Origin: Streptomyces cinnamoneus
GTDB taxonomy: Bacteria; Actinomycetota; Actinomycetes; Streptomycetales; Streptomycetaceae
Assembly (NCBI RefSeq): GCF_014650495.1
Contig: NZ_BMVB01000004.1
Coordinates: forward strand, 310,001 to 374,000
DNA: 64,000 nucleotides
Direction of reading: 5' to 3'
The notes beneath the pieces are model-generated. The model worked only from the letters and a program-made list of their open reading frames with translations, was not told where the DNA came from and searched no databases. Below, piece by piece: positions 1-10,548 of this stretch. Position numbers and translations under genes: made by a program. Every line of letters starts with the position of its first letter. Position 1 is the first letter of the stretch.

Positions 1-626
1 ACCACGTCCTGGACACCGTTCCCGACCGGCCGGCCCTCATCGTGTCCACGCCCGGCGCCGAGCCGGTCGCCGAGGGCGGCTACGCCGCGGCGCTGTTGCT
101 GGACGGCTGGGCCCTGCTGGGCCGCCCGGACCTGCGGGCGGGGGAGGAGGCGCTGCGCCGCTGGCTGGGCGCGGCCGCGCTGGTGCGGGGGCGTGAGGCG
201 GGCGGCACGGTGGTGGTCGTCGCCGAGCCGACGCTGAGGCCCGTGCAGGCGCTGGTCCGGTGGGATCCCGCCGGGCATGCGATGCGGGAGCTCGCGGACC
301 GCGCCGAGCTGGGTTTCCCGCCGGTGTCGCGCATGGCGGCCGTCAGCGGGCCGCCGGAGGCGGTGGCGGAGCTTCTCGCGATGGCCGAGCTGCCGGAGGG
401 GGCGGAGGTGCTGGGGCCCGTCCTGCTGCCCGCGCCCCTGCCGGGTCGCCCGCGCCGGGCGGGGGATCCGCCGCCCGGCGAGCACTGGGAGCGGGCGCTG
501 GTCCGGGTCCGCCCGGGCCGGGGCGCGGCGCTGGCCGCCGCGCTCAAGTCGGCGCAGGCGGTGCGGCTGGCTCGCCGCGAGGGCGATCCGGTGCGGCTGC
601 GGATGGATCCGCCGGACATCGGGTGA
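1..626 (+). CDS. priA: Primosomal protein N' (PriA), C-terminal part
   Basis: The reading frame is open from base 3 and ends at TGA 624-626, so the gene begins before the window. About 207 C-terminal residues are visible. The stretch TPGAEPVAEGGYAAALLLDG followed by WALLGRPDLRAGEEALRRW is the pattern I recognise from the last third of actinobacterial PriA, the replication-restart protein. In Streptomyces and Mycobacterium PriA has lost many helicase signatures and is thought not to be an active helicase; that part of the gene is not visible here. Placement just before fmt agrees with the usual priA–fmt–rsmB order in actinobacteria. A GTG at 42 is internal and not the true start. Confidence 0.9.
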   Translation, partial: HVLDTVPDRPALIVSTPGAEPVAEGGYAAALLLDGWALLGRPDLRAGEEALRRWLGAAALVRGREAGGTVVVVAEPTLRPVQALVRWDPAGHAMRELADRAELGFPPVSRMAAVSGPPEAVAELLAMAELPEGAEVLGPVLLPAPLPGRPRRAGDPPPGEHWERALVRVRPGRGAALAAALKSAQAVRLARREGDPVRLRMDPPDIG

Positions 627-1157
627 GGTGCCTCTGCCGGCGGGGCGGCTCGGGCGGGCGGGTCCCCCCGGCTCGGGGGGCACCGCCGGGGGCGGACCGG
701 GGCGGGCGGCGCCCCGCCCGGGGCGGGTCCGGCACCGCCGGTCACCTCGCGGCGGGCGGATCGCCGCTGCGGCGGGAAAGAGGCCCCGGCCCCACCCCTT
801 CCCGAGACCGGGGCCACGCCCCGGCCCCCGAGGTGGGGGAAGGTGCCGGTGCCCAGCCCCGGATGGGGCACCTCCCAGCGGTAGCTGGGGGAGGGGAAGC
901 ACATCGCCGCCATGGCGCCCGGCCCCCGTCGGTGTATCTCGGCGGTGCCGGAGCGCGCCCGGCCCGAGGCGGCGCACCCCCGGGCGCCGACGTGTGCCTG
1001 GTGCCGGGACCTTGCCCGGCCCACGGTGGGGCGACCTCAGCGCAGGCCGTGTGCCGGCGGTGCCGGACCGCGCCCGGCCCATGGTGGGGCAGGCCCCGCG
1101 CCGTCCGTGGGCCCGTCAGTCCCGGGCTGTCGGTCTGCCCGGCGGTGCCGGAGGGCC
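627..1157. other. Gene-poor GC-rich spacer with degenerate repeats
   Basis: No convincing gene was found between priA and the HTH gene; open frames here exist in several phases at once and have no family resemblance. The spacer contains imperfect copies of a block resembling GGTGCCGGACCGCGCCCGGC near 945-965 and 1057-1077, and two related blocks CGGCCCACGGTGGGGC / CGGCCCATGGTGGGGC near 1015-1031 and 1075-1091. It looks like duplicated non-coding DNA. Confidence 0.6.
871..894. repeat. Small hairpin repeat element
   Basis: CCTCCCAGC (871-879), a 4-base loop GGTA, then GCTGGGGGAGG (884-894) form a short near-perfect hairpin. I recall this CCCAGC-GGTA-GCTGGG core as common between genes in many Streptomyces genomes, so it may be a dispersed REP-like element. 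The hairpin is seen in the sequence; the dispersed nature is from memory and not checked. Confidence 0.55.
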
Positions 1158-1670
1158 TCAGCCGTTCCGGGGGCCCGGGAATGCGGAGGCGCGGGGTTCC
1201 TCGCGGTGGGGGCTCGGCTGGCCGGGGACCGTGCGGGCCGCGGGGACGACCGGCATGGGCGCCGGCGCCGGCTCGGCCGTGCGCACCGCCGATTCCGTGG
1301 TCTCGGCCGTGCCCTGGGCGCCGGCGCGCCGCGCGCCGTAACGGCGGTGGACCGCCTGCTTGGTGACGCCGAGTGCCGAACCCACCGCGTCCCACGAGAA
1401 GCCCAGCGAACGGTCGAAGTCCACGGCCGCCGTGACCAGCGTCTCGACGCTGTCCCGCAGCTCCTGGGCCAGGCGGACCGTCGGAGCGGGGGCGCGTCCG
1501 TAGACGACGAAGCCCGCCGAGGGGCCGGTGCGCCGCGGGCGGTAGACATTGCCCAGCTGGGCGGTGAGGGTGCGCAGGGCGTCCACCTGGCGGCGGACCC
1601 TCTCGATGTCCCGGACCAGAAGATGCAGGCTGGCCCGTGCCTGGGCGTCGTGGGTTGCGTGGTCGGGCAT
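1158..1670 (-). CDS. Small helix-turn-helix protein of unknown role
   Basis: A 170-residue protein starting [10 protein letters not shown]. The ATG at 1670 is preferred because GAGAGG lies about 8 bases upstream; the open frame continues further upstream without a better site. Residues about 12-40 are likely helical. Residues about 85-110 contain [20 protein letters not shown], a helix-turn-helix of the kind found in small actinobacterial DNA-binding proteins. The tail from about 115 is Ala/Pro-rich and probably disordered. It sits between priA and fmt, pointing away from fmt, a position where streptomycetes often have a small conserved regulator-like protein. Target unknown. Confidence 0.75.
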   Translation of the reverse strand: MPDHATHDAQARASLHLLVRDIERVRRQVDALRTLTAQLGNVYRPRRTGPSAGFVVYGRAPAPTVRLAQELRDSVETLVTAAVDFDRSLGFSWDAVGSALGVTKQAVHRRYGARRAGAQGTAETTESAVRTAEPAPAPMPVVPAARTVPGQPSPHREEPRASAFPGPRNG

Positions 1671-1975
1671 GAACAAGCCTCTCGGACCGGCGGTTAAAGG
1701 GACGTAGGAGGACGAGAGTTGACGGCTGGTCGGTAAACAACGCAAGGGAAGCGGACCGTGGTTGCAGTCCGTTTCGGTCAATCTCTCTTGACCCAACGCG
1801 CCACGGGCCGCTGGGTCACGGTATGGGGGCGTACATCCGCCGGAATGGGGCGCGCGTCAGCCCGCACGCCCCCTGTGGCAGGGGCGCCTCTAGACTGGAG
1901 CGCCGTTCGGTCCGGCGCCCACAGGGGCGTCGCCGCGGCGCCACGGGACGCTATGAGAGAGGTAGTCCGCCACCC
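1671..1975. other. Divergent promoter region, HTH gene / fmt
   Basis: About 305 bases separate the divergent HTH gene and fmt. The part at 1690-1790 is clearly less GC-rich than its surroundings (for example GGTAAACAACGCAAGGGAAG at 1731-1750), as expected of promoters in this genome. TTGACCCAACG near 1788 could be a -35 region. A small inverted repeat (GACCCAACGCG / CGCTGGGTC, about 1790-1817) is visible. No gene is recognised here. Confidence 0.45.
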
Positions 1976-2923
1976 ATGAGGCTCGTCTTCGCCGGTACCC
2001 CCGAGGTCGCCGTACCCGCCCTCGACGCCCTGATCGCCTCGGACCGCCACGAGGTCGTCGCCGTCGTCACCCGCCCCGACGCGCCCGCGGGCCGCGGCCG
2101 CCGCCTGGTCGCCAGCCCCGTCGCCGAGCGCGCCGAGGAAGCCGGCATCGAGGTGCTCAAGCCCGCCAGGCCCCGCGACGAGGACTTCCTCGCCCGGCTG
2201 CGGGAGATCGCCCCCGACTGCTGCCCCGTCGTCGCCTACGGCGCCCTGCTGCCCAAGGCGGCGCTGGAGATTCCCACCCACGGGTGGGTGAACCTCCACT
2301 TCTCCCTGCTGCCCGCCTGGCGCGGGGCCGCGCCCGTGCAGCACGCGATCCTGGCCGGCGACGAGGTCACCGGCGCCTCCACCTTCCTCATCGAGGAGGG
2401 CCTGGACTCCGGGCCGGTCTTCGGCGTCCTGACCGAGCTGGTCCGCCCCACCGACACCAGCGGCGACCTCCTCACCCGGCTCGCCTTCGCCGGCTCCGGG
2501 CTGCTGGCCGCGACGATGGACGGCATCGAGGACGGCACCCTGAAGGCCGTGCCCCAGCCCGCCGACGGCGTCTCCCTCGCCCCCAAGATCAACGTCGAGG
2601 ACGCCCGCATCGACTGGACCGCGCCCGCCCTGCGCGTCGACCGCGTCGTCCGCGGCTGCGCCCCCGCGCCGGGCGCCTGGACGACCTTCCGCGGCGAGCG
2701 CCTGAAGGTGATGTCCGTGCTGCCCGCCGTCGACCGCACCGACCTCGCCCCCGGCGCCATCGCCACCGCCAAGAACTCCGTGCACGTCGGCACCGGCTCC
2801 CACGCCGTGCAGCTGCAGTGGGTCCAGCCGCAGGGCAAGAAGCCGATGCAGGCCGCCGACTGGGCCCGCGGTGTCCGCATCGCCGCAGGCGAGAGCCTGG
2901 GCGAGCAGGAGGGCGCGCGGTAA
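1976..2923 (+). CDS. fmt: Methionyl-tRNA formyltransferase
   Basis: Formylates the amino group of methionine on initiator tRNA using 10-formyl-THF, in the cytoplasm. The 315-residue length is normal. The N-terminal formyltransferase fold begins [19 protein letters not shown]. The catalytic/folate region is seen as AYG (88-90) and [18 protein letters not shown] (N106, H108). The C-terminal OB-like domain runs from about 205 ([11 protein letters not shown]). Start ATG 1976 has the AG-rich site GAGAGAGGTAG upstream; the longer open frame upstream has no family similarity. It precedes rsmB by 48 bases, and the pair is probably co-transcribed. Confidence 0.97.
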   Translation: MRLVFAGTPEVAVPALDALIASDRHEVVAVVTRPDAPAGRGRRLVASPVAERAEEAGIEVLKPARPRDEDFLARLREIAPDCCPVVAYGALLPKAALEIPTHGWVNLHFSLLPAWRGAAPVQHAILAGDEVTGASTFLIEEGLDSGPVFGVLTELVRPTDTSGDLLTRLAFAGSGLLAATMDGIEDGTLKAVPQPADGVSLAPKINVEDARIDWTAPALRVDRVVRGCAPAPGAWTTFRGERLKVMSVLPAVDRTDLAPGAIATAKNSVHVGTGSHAVQLQWVQPQGKKPMQAADWARGVRIAAGESLGEQEGAR

Positions 2924-2971
2924 CGGGCGTAGGCTGGAGCCCTTCATCACACCGGCTCCGGAGCACCTTTC

Positions 2972-4399
2972 GTGAACGAACAGTCCCCTCGCAAGCGTCC
3001 CGCCAAGCCCTACCGCAGGCCCAAGAAGGACCCGGTACGGATCCTCGCCTTCGAGGCGCTGCGGGCCGTGGACGAGCGGGACGCGTACGCGAACCTCGTG
3101 CTGCCCCCGCTGCTGCGCAAGGCCCGTGAGAAGGAGGGCTTCGAGCCGCGCGACGCCGCCCTCGCCACCGAGCTGGTCTACGGCACCCTGCGCCGCCAGG
3201 GCACCTACGACGCGATCATCGCGGCCTGCATCGACCGGCCGCTGCGCGAGGTCGACCCGCCGGTGCTCGACGTGCTCAGCCTGGGCGCGCACCAGCTGCT
3301 CGGCACGCGCATCCCGCCGCACGCCGCGGTCTCGGCCACCGTCGAACTGGCCCGCGTCGTCCTCGGCGACGGGCGGGCGAAGTTCGTCAACGCCGTCCTG
3401 CGCCGGATCACCGCCCACGACCTGGACGGCTGGCTGGAGAAGGTCGCACCGCCCTACGAGGACGACCCCGAGGCGCACCTCGCCGTCGTCCACTCCCACC
3501 CGCGGTGGATCGTCTCCGCCCTGTGGGACGCCCTCGGCGGCGGCCGGGCCGGCATCGAGGACCTGCTGGAGGCGGACAACGAGCGCCCCGAGGTCACCCT
3601 GGTCGCCCGCCCCGGCCGGGCCACCACCGAGGAGCTGCTGGCGGTGCTCGGCGAGGACTCCGCGCTGCCCGGCCGCTGGTCCCCGCACGCCGTGCGGCTC
3701 GCCGAGGGCGGCGAGCCCGGCGCCCTGGAGGCCGTGCGCGAGGGCCGGGCCGGCGTGCAGGACGAGGGCAGCCAGCTCGTCGCCCTCGCCCTCGCCGACG
3801 TCCCGCTCGACGGCCCCGACACCCGCTGGCTGGACGGCTGCGCCGGCCCCGGCGGCAAGGCGGCCCTGCTCGGCGCGCTCGCCGCCGAGCGCGGCGCCGC
3901 CCTGCTGGCCTCCGAGAAGCAACCGCACCGCGCCCGCCTCGTCGAGCGCGCCCTGGCCGGCAACCCCGGCCCGTACCAGGTCATCGCCGCCGACGGCACC
4001 CGCCCGCCGTGGCGCGAGGGCTCCTTCGACCGGGTCCTGGTCGACGTGCCCTGCACCGGCCTGGGCGCCCTGCGCCGCCGCCCCGAGGCCCGCTGGCGCC
4101 GCCGCCCCGAGGACGTGCCCGGCTTCGCGCCGCTCCAGCGCGACCTGCTGCGCGAGGCGCTGCGCGCCGTCCGCGTCGGCGGCGTCGTGGGCTACGCGAC
4201 GTGCTCGCCGCACCCCGCGGAGACCAAGGCGGTCGTGGACGACGTGCTCAAGCGCGAGGGCGTGAGCGCCGAGTGGATCGACGCCCGTCCCCACATGCAG
4301 GGCGTCCCCGCCCTGGGCGACGGCCCCGACGTCCAGCTCTGGCCCCACCTGCACGGCACGGACGCGATGTACCTGGCCCTGCTGCGCCGCACCGGCTGA
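2972..4399 (+). CDS. rsmB: 16S rRNA (cytosine-967-C5) methyltransferase
   Basis: SAM-dependent m5C methyltransferase of small-subunit rRNA (RsmB/Sun/Fmu), 475 residues. A basic N-terminal tail ([14 protein letters not shown]) precedes a NusB-like RNA-binding domain (about 22-165, including [13 protein letters not shown]). The Rossmann methyltransferase domain has the SAM loop [10 protein letters not shown] and the two cysteines of this family, C361 in VPCTGLG and C411 in YATCSP; one attacks cytosine C6 and the other releases product. Start is GTG 2972 with CCGGAG about 10 bases upstream. It lies in the usual fmt–rsmB–rpe order. Confidence 0.96.
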   Translation: MNEQSPRKRPAKPYRRPKKDPVRILAFEALRAVDERDAYANLVLPPLLRKAREKEGFEPRDAALATELVYGTLRRQGTYDAIIAACIDRPLREVDPPVLDVLSLGAHQLLGTRIPPHAAVSATVELARVVLGDGRAKFVNAVLRRITAHDLDGWLEKVAPPYEDDPEAHLAVVHSHPRWIVSALWDALGGGRAGIEDLLEADNERPEVTLVARPGRATTEELLAVLGEDSALPGRWSPHAVRLAEGGEPGALEAVREGRAGVQDEGSQLVALALADVPLDGPDTRWLDGCAGPGGKAALLGALAAERGAALLASEKQPHRARLVERALAGNPGPYQVIAADGTRPPWREGSFDRVLVDVPCTGLGALRRRPEARWRRRPEDVPGFAPLQRDLLREALRAVRVGGVVGYATCSPHPAETKAVVDDVLKREGVSAEWIDARPHMQGVPALGDGPDVQLWPHLHGTDAMYLALLRRTG

Positions 4400-4476
4400 C
4401 GCACGGGCCGCGGCGGCGGGGCCCGCAAGGGCCCCTCCGTGTCAAGGGCGCCGCCGCGGCATGGCAGGCTTGGGGT

Positions 4477-5163
4477 ATGGCCGTGCAGATCAACCCCAGC
4501 ATCCTGTCCGCGGACTTCGCCCGCCTCGCCGACGAAGCGCAGGCGGTGAAGGGCGCCGACTGGCTCCACGTCGATGTGATGGACAATCACTTCGTCCCCA
4601 ACCTCACGCTCGGCGTACCCATCGTCGAGTCGCTGATCAAGGCCACGGACACGCCGCTGGACTGCCACCTGATGATCGAGGACCCCGACCGCTGGGCGCC
4701 GCAGTACGCCGAGGTGGGCGCCGGGTCGGTGACCTTCCACGCGGAGGCCGCCCACGCCCCCGTGCGGCTGGCCCGGGAGATCCGGGCCAAGGGCGCCCGG
4801 GCGTCGATGGCCCTCAAGCCGGCCACGCCCATCGAGCCCTTCGAGGACCTGCTGCCCGAGCTGGACATGCTGCTCATCATGACGGTCGAGCCCGGCTTCG
4901 GCGGCCAGTCGTTCCTCGACATCATGCTGCCCAAGATCCGCCGCACCCGGGAGCTGATCTCCCGGCACAACCTGCCGCTGTGGCTGCAGGTCGACGGCGG
5001 GGTCTCGGCGGAGACCATCGAGCGCTGCGCCGAGGCCGGCGCGGACGTCTTCGTGGCCGGATCGGCCGTCTACGGTACGGACGACCCCGCAGCCGCCGTA
5101 CGCTCCCTGCGCGCCCAGGCGGAGGCGACGACCGCCCGTGCGCCCTGGGCCTGCGCGCACTGA
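4477..5163 (+). CDS. rpe: Ribulose-phosphate 3-epimerase
   Basis: Interconverts ribulose 5-phosphate and xylulose 5-phosphate in the pentose phosphate pathway. It is a 228-residue TIM barrel. Metal and acid/base residues are seen as H31 and D33 in [14 protein letters not shown]64 in DCHLMIE, and D173 in QVDGGVS; the phosphate loop is AGSAVYG near the end. Start ATG 4477 fits the family N-terminus ([14 protein letters not shown]). A much longer open frame upstream in the same phase is a shadow of rsmB. A second Rpe homologue lies at 15372-16067; this one, in the conserved housekeeping block, is likely the main enzyme. Confidence 0.96.
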   Translation: MAVQINPSILSADFARLADEAQAVKGADWLHVDVMDNHFVPNLTLGVPIVESLIKATDTPLDCHLMIEDPDRWAPQYAEVGAGSVTFHAEAAHAPVRLAREIRAKGARASMALKPATPIEPFEDLLPELDMLLIMTVEPGFGGQSFLDIMLPKIRRTRELISRHNLPLWLQVDGGVSAETIERCAEAGADVFVAGSAVYGTDDPAAAVRSLRAQAEATTARAPWACAH

Positions 5164-5261
5164 GCGTCCCGCGCTGCTCGCCCGAATTGCTGAGGGCGAA
5201 GGTCAAGGACTGATCAAGGACCCGCACATCTGACAGGATGACGTCGAGTCCACAGCTCCAC

Positions 5262-5277
5262 AGCTTGCACACAAGCT
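5262..5277. promoter_or_regulatory. Palindrome upstream of SorC-type regulator
   Basis: AGCTTG-CACA-CAAGCT is a perfect 6-bp inverted repeat with a 4-base spacer, 25 bases before the regulator start. SorC/DeoR-type regulators bind palindromes and commonly control themselves, so this may be its operator. That link is inference. Confidence 0.45.
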
Positions 5278-5302
5278 TGAAGACGATAGTGAGGAGACCA
5301 GG

Positions 5303-6319
5303 GTGTCGACGGGCCGTTCAGCCACGCCTATGGGGCCCGCCGAGCTGGTGCAGGCGGCGGCGATGGCCCGCCGCTTCTACCTTGAGGGCAAGTCGAAGAT
5401 CCAGATCGCCGAGGAGTTCGGCGTGAGCCGCTTCAAGGTCGCCCGGGTGCTGGAGACGGCACTGGAGCGCGACCTGGTGCGGATCGAGATCCGGGTGCCG
5501 GCCGAGCTGGACGCGGAGCGCTCGGACGCGCTGCGCGCCCGCTACGGCCTGCGCCACGCGGTGGTCGTGGAGTCCCCGGCCGACGCCGCCGACGACGCGC
5601 CCGACCCCGAGAACCTCGGCGAGGTGGCAGCTGACCTGCTCGGCGAGCTGGTCCACGAGGGCGACGTGCTCGGCCTCGCCTGGGGCCGGTCCACCATCCA
5701 CATGGCCGCGGCCCTGCACCGGCTGCCGCCCTGCACGGTCGTCCAGCTCACCGGCGTCTACGACGCGGGCACCGCCGAGCGCGGCTCGGTCGAGGCCGTC
5801 CGCCGGGCCGCCCAGGTCTCCGGCGGCGAGGCCCACCCGATCTACGCCCCGATGCTGCTGCCCGACTCGGCCACGGCCGCCGCGCTGCGCGGCCAGACGG
5901 GCATCGCCCGGGCCTTCGACTACTTCGACAAGGTCACCGTCGCCGCCGTCTCCATCGGCTCCTGGGCGCCGGGCATCTCCACCGTCTACGACATGCTCAC
6001 CGAGGAGGAGCGCGCCCACTACGCCTCCCTGGGCGCCGCCGCGGAGATGTCCGCGCACCTCTTCGACGCCGAGGGCCGCCGCATCGGCCGCGACCTGGGC
6101 GAGCGCTGCATCACCGTGGAGGCCGACCGGCTGCGCCGCATCCCGGAGGTCGTCGCCATCGCCGGCGGCCTGCGCAAGGCGGCCGCGATCGGCGCGGTGC
6201 TGCGCTCGGGCCTGGTCACCAGCCTCGTCACGGACACCGCCGCCGCCGACCACCTGCTGCTGGAGACCGGTCCCGGCCCCCGCCCCGCGCTGGACCGGGC
6301 GGACCCGGACGGCTCGTAA
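5303..6319 (+). CDS. SorC/DeoR-type sugar-binding transcriptional regulator
   Basis: A 338-residue regulator. The N-terminal HTH (about 15-60) includes MARRFYLEGKSKIQIAEEFG and VSRFKVARVLETAL, typical of the SorC family. Residues about 95-325 form the sugar-phosphate-sensing domain, with GLAWGRST and the late LAGGLRK-like segment (IAGGLRKAAAIGAVLRSGLV). Start GTG 5303 follows GAGGAG by 7 bases. It lies between rpe and guaB1, on the same strand but with its own strong terminator, so it is probably a single unit. Effectors of this family are usually phosphorylated sugars; the true ligand is unknown. A palindrome at 5262-5277 suggests self-control. Confidence 0.88.
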   Translation: MSTGRSATPMGPAELVQAAAMARRFYLEGKSKIQIAEEFGVSRFKVARVLETALERDLVRIEIRVPAELDAERSDALRARYGLRHAVVVESPADAADDAPDPENLGEVAADLLGELVHEGDVLGLAWGRSTIHMAAALHRLPPCTVVQLTGVYDAGTAERGSVEAVRRAAQVSGGEAHPIYAPMLLPDSATAAALRGQTGIARAFDYFDKVTVAAVSIGSWAPGISTVYDMLTEEERAHYASLGAAAEMSAHLFDAEGRRIGRDLGERCITVEADRLRRIPEVVAIAGGLRKAAAIGAVLRSGLVTSLVTDTAAADHLLLETGPGPRPALDRADPDGS

Positions 6320-6334
6320 CACCCCGTACGCCCC

Positions 6335-6370
6335 ACGGCGCCGGCCCCCTTCCCCGGGGGCCGGCGCCGT
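6335..6370 (+). terminator. Strong hairpin terminator after SorC-type gene
   Basis: A perfect 15-bp stem (6335-6349 with 6356-6370) and a 6-base loop lie 15 bases after the stop codon. There is no long T-run, which is normal in streptomycetes. Confidence 0.8.
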
Positions 6371-6489
6371 CGTATCCGCACCCCTGCGCGGGCCCTTCGG
6401 CCCCGGGCGAAGGTCTTGGGCGATGGCACAAGGGCGGGCCGTCCGCCGCTGGCCGAAATCACAGAATATGAATCCGGTTCGCCATCCGA

Positions 6490-6538
6490 GCGCCGGATCG
6501 TGGATGATGGGTCCAGGAACCTCAGCCCGATCCGGCGC
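6490..6538 (+). promoter_or_regulatory. Long inverted repeat in guaB1 upstream region
   Basis: GCGCCGGATCG (6490-6500) is exactly complementary to CGATCCGGCGC (6528-6538), leaving a 27-base loop. It ends 59 bases before the guaB1 start. The region before it (6460-6490) is AT-rich and promoter-like, so the repeat could lie in the leader RNA or be an operator. No known riboswitch class was recognised. Confidence 0.5.
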
Positions 6539-6552
6539 TGGTTCGGTGCTGA

Positions 6553-8040
<1,488 letters not shown>

Positions 8041-8054
8041 TCCGCACCCGCCCC

Positions 8055-8093
8055 AGGGGCGCGATCCGGTTCGCCGGGTCGCGCCCCTTTTTT
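8055..8093 (+). terminator. Rho-independent terminator after guaB1
   Basis: A 14-bp stem (GGGGCGCGA...TCGCGCCCC with an inner CCGG part) and a 4-base loop are followed by TTTTTT at 8088-8093. This is the most canonical intrinsic terminator in the window. Confidence 0.92.
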
Positions 8094-8240
8094 GCTCCCC
8101 CTGTACCGATTCATAACGCGACGTGCAACGATCGCCCGTTCTGGTCCCCCGGACGCAATGATCCACCGGTCATACGCAAGAATGGTGCATTACGAGCGCG
8201 GGCCCTGACCTCGTAGGGTCTGCGCAGAACGTGGAGTGGC

Positions 8241-8265
8241 GGGTACCGCTTGCTCGGCGGTACCC
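8241..8265 (+). promoter_or_regulatory. Inverted repeat in permease leader
   Basis: GGGTACCGC (8241-8249) and GCGGTACCC (8257-8265) form a 9-bp perfect hairpin with a 7-base loop, 105 bases before the permease start. It may be an operator or RNA hairpin. The 330-base spacer 8041-8370 otherwise holds only the guaB1 terminator and an AT-richer stretch at 8100-8190 suited to a promoter. Confidence 0.45.
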
Positions 8266-8370
8266 CTCGCTACGGGTTTGCTCTGCCATGTCGGCGCGCC
8301 CCGGGTACTGCCGCGGACCGCCGCCTCCGGACCGGTACCCCCGACCGGCAGTCATGAACGGAGCAACCCC

Positions 8371-10467
8371 GTGTTGGACCAAGGCACTGCGCCCCCAGTC
8401 ACCGGTGACAAGCAGCCCTCCCGGCTGCCCGCCACCGGCTTCGGCGCCCGCCTGATGCGCCGCAAGCCCGTCGAGCGCCTGGTCGCCGAGGGCGGCCAGG
8501 GCGAGGGCGGCAGCCTGCGCCGCTCGCTCGGCATGTGGCAGCTGACCATGATCAGCATCGGCGCCACGCTCGGCACCGGCATCTTCGTCGTGCTCGGCGA
8601 GGCCGTCCCCAGCGCCGGCCCGGCCGTCGTGATCTCCTTCGTGCTCGCCGGCATCACCGCGCTGTTCTCGGCGCTGTCCTACGCCGAGCTCGCCGGCACC
8701 ATCCCGGTCTCCGGCTCCTCGTACTCGTACGCCTACGCCACCCTCGGCGAGATCATCGCCTGGGTCTGCGGCTGGTGCCTGATCCTGGAGTACGGCGTCT
8801 CCGTCGCGGCCGTGGCCGTCGGCTGGGGCCAGTACCTCAACGAGCTGCTCGACGGCACCATCGGCGTCACCATCCCGGACGCCCTGGCCAACCCGCCGGG
8901 CACCGACGGCGGCATCTTCAACCTGCCCGCCCTGCTCGTCGTGCTGCTGTGCATGGCCTTCCTGATCGGCGGCGCCAAGGAGAGCGCCCGCGCCAACACG
9001 ATCATGGTCGGCGTGAAGATCGTGGCCCTGCTGCTCTTCTGCGCCGTGGCCTTCACCGGCATCCGCGCCGGCAACTACGCCCCCTTCATGCCGCTGGGCC
9101 TCGGCGGCGTCAGCGCCGCGGGCGCCACGCTGTTCTTCTCGTACATCGGCTTCGACGCCGCCTCCACCGCCGGTGAGGAGGCCAAGAACCCGAAGAAGGA
9201 CCTGCCCAAGGCGATCATGCTGTCGCTGCTGATCGTCACGGTGCTGTACGTGCTGGTGGCCGCCGTCGCCGTGGGCGCCATGCCGTGGGGTGACTTCGAG
9301 GGCTCCGAGGCCGCGCTCGCCGGCATCATGAAGGACGTCACCGGCCAGAGCTTCTGGGCCGTGCTGCTCGCCGCCGGCGCCGTCATCGCCATCGCCAGCG
9401 TCGTCCTGACCGTCCTCTACGGCCAGACCCGCATCCTCTTCGCGATGTCCCGCGACGGTCTGGTCCCCAAGACCTTCGCCAAGGTCAACCGCAAGGGCGT
9501 GCCGATGGCGAACACCGTGATCGTCTCGCTGTTCTGCGGCGTCCTGGCCGCCGCCGTCCCGCTCGGCCAGCTCGCCGACGCCACCAGCATCGGCACGCTC
9601 TTCGCCTTCGCCCTGGTGAACGTCGCCGTCATCGTGCTGCGCTTCACCCGTCCCGACATGCACCGCAGCTTCCGGGTACCGCTTTCGGGTGTGCGCATCC
9701 CGGTGGGTGGCACGCAGGTTCCGCTCGGGATGATCTTCCCGGTCCTGGGCTTCGCGATGTGCGTCTACATGATGATGAGCCTGGACGTCATCACCTGGGA
9801 GGTCTTCGGCGCCTGGATGCTCCTGGGCCTGCTGATCTACTTCGCCTACGGCATGCGCAGCTCGCGTCTGGCCACCGAGGGTGCGGCCGGGGCCACCCCG
9901 GCGACGGAGCCGGCGGCCGCGAAGGCGGGCGCCAAGGCCGTCGCGAAGGCCGGGACCAAGGCCGGTGTGAAGACCGCTGCCAAGGCCGGGGCGAAGGCCG
10001 GGGCCGGGACGGCCAAGAAGGCCGCCGCCCCCGCGGAGAAGGCCGAGACGGCGGAGAACACGGCCGGATCCGAGGTCACGCCCGGTACGAAGGCCGCCGG
10101 CAAGGGCCGGCCGAAGCCGCAGAAGAAGGCGCGCGGCAAGAAGGCCACCGCGAAGGCCGCTGCCCCGGCAGAGGCGAAGGACGCCTCCACGCCGAAGGCG
10201 GAGGCCGGCGAGAAGGCCGCCGAGAAGCCCGCGGACAAGACCGCCGAGAAGAATGCGGACAAGGCCGCCGCCCCGGCGGAGTCCGCGACGGCCGCGCCGG
10301 CGGAGGCCGCACCGGCCGCCGCCACCGGCGCCGAGGCCGAGAAGAAGGCCGACGCCGAGCCGGCGGAGAAGGCGGAGGCGAAGTCCGCCGCCGAGGCCGG
10401 TGACACCGCGGAGGAGAAGCCCGCGACGGAGGCCGCCGAGGCCGCCGACGCCGGTGAGAAGAAGTGA
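8371..10467 (+). CDS. APC-family amino acid permease with Lys/Ala-rich tail
   Basis: Amino-acid/polyamine transporter of the cationic amino-acid transporter branch. Residues about 50-490 are membrane-spanning (about 12 helices), with the family start MISIGATLGTGIFVVLGE and the loop GFDAASTAGEEAKNPKKDLP. From about residue 500 to the end at 698 the protein is almost entirely Ala, Lys, Glu and Gly in AKAGAKA / EKAAEKP units, like a histone H1 or HupS-type tail; usual members stop near 500. Start GTG 8371 is chosen because ACGGAG lies 7 bases upstream and the longer frame upstream has no similarity. The tail is in frame and has the same codon bias, so it appears expressed. Confidence 0.9.
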   Translation: MLDQGTAPPVTGDKQPSRLPATGFGARLMRRKPVERLVAEGGQGEGGSLRRSLGMWQLTMISIGATLGTGIFVVLGEAVPSAGPAVVISFVLAGITALFSALSYAELAGTIPVSGSSYSYAYATLGEIIAWVCGWCLILEYGVSVAAVAVGWGQYLNELLDGTIGVTIPDALANPPGTDGGIFNLPALLVVLLCMAFLIGGAKESARANTIMVGVKIVALLLFCAVAFTGIRAGNYAPFMPLGLGGVSAAGATLFFSYIGFDAASTAGEEAKNPKKDLPKAIMLSLLIVTVLYVLVAAVAVGAMPWGDFEGSEAALAGIMKDVTGQSFWAVLLAAGAVIAIASVVLTVLYGQTRILFAMSRDGLVPKTFAKVNRKGVPMANTVIVSLFCGVLAAAVPLGQLADATSIGTLFAFALVNVAVIVLRFTRPDMHRSFRVPLSGVRIPVGGTQVPLGMIFPVLGFAMCVYMMMSLDVITWEVFGAWMLLGLLIYFAYGMRSSRLATEGAAGATPATEPAAAKAGAKAVAKAGTKAGVKTAAKAGAKAGAGTAKKAAAPAEKAETAENTAGSEVTPGTKAAGKGRPKPQKKARGKKATAKAAAPAEAKDASTPKAEAGEKAAEKPADKTAEKNADKAAAPAESATAAPAEAAPAAATGAEAEKKADAEPAEKAEAKSAAEAGDTAEEKPATEAAEAADAGEKK

Positions 10468-10497
10468 TCTTCTTCCCGCCGCCCCTATGATCCCTGC

Positions 10498-10528
10498 CTG
10501 CCGGGTCCGCCGTCCGGGGACCCGGCAG
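10498..10528 (+). terminator. Hairpin terminator after permease
   Basis: CTGCCGGGTCC (10498-10508) pairs with GGACCCGGCAG (10518-10528), an 11-bp perfect stem with a 9-base loop, 31 bases after the permease stop. It lies only 20 bases before the next start codon, so it could also act as an attenuator for the GNAT gene. Confidence 0.65.
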
Positions 10529-10548
10529 ACGGGAAGGGATCACATCGG

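Noticed and set aside
1778..4354. An 858-residue minus-strand open frame covering fmt and rsmB.
   Set aside because: It is antisense to two well-recognised genes, has Gly/Ala/Val/Arg-biased composition and no family resemblance; long antisense frames are common in this GC-rich DNA.
8041..8370. A c-di-AMP (ydaO) or other riboswitch ahead of the permease.
   Set aside because: Hairpins are present, but the conserved ydaO core segments are not.
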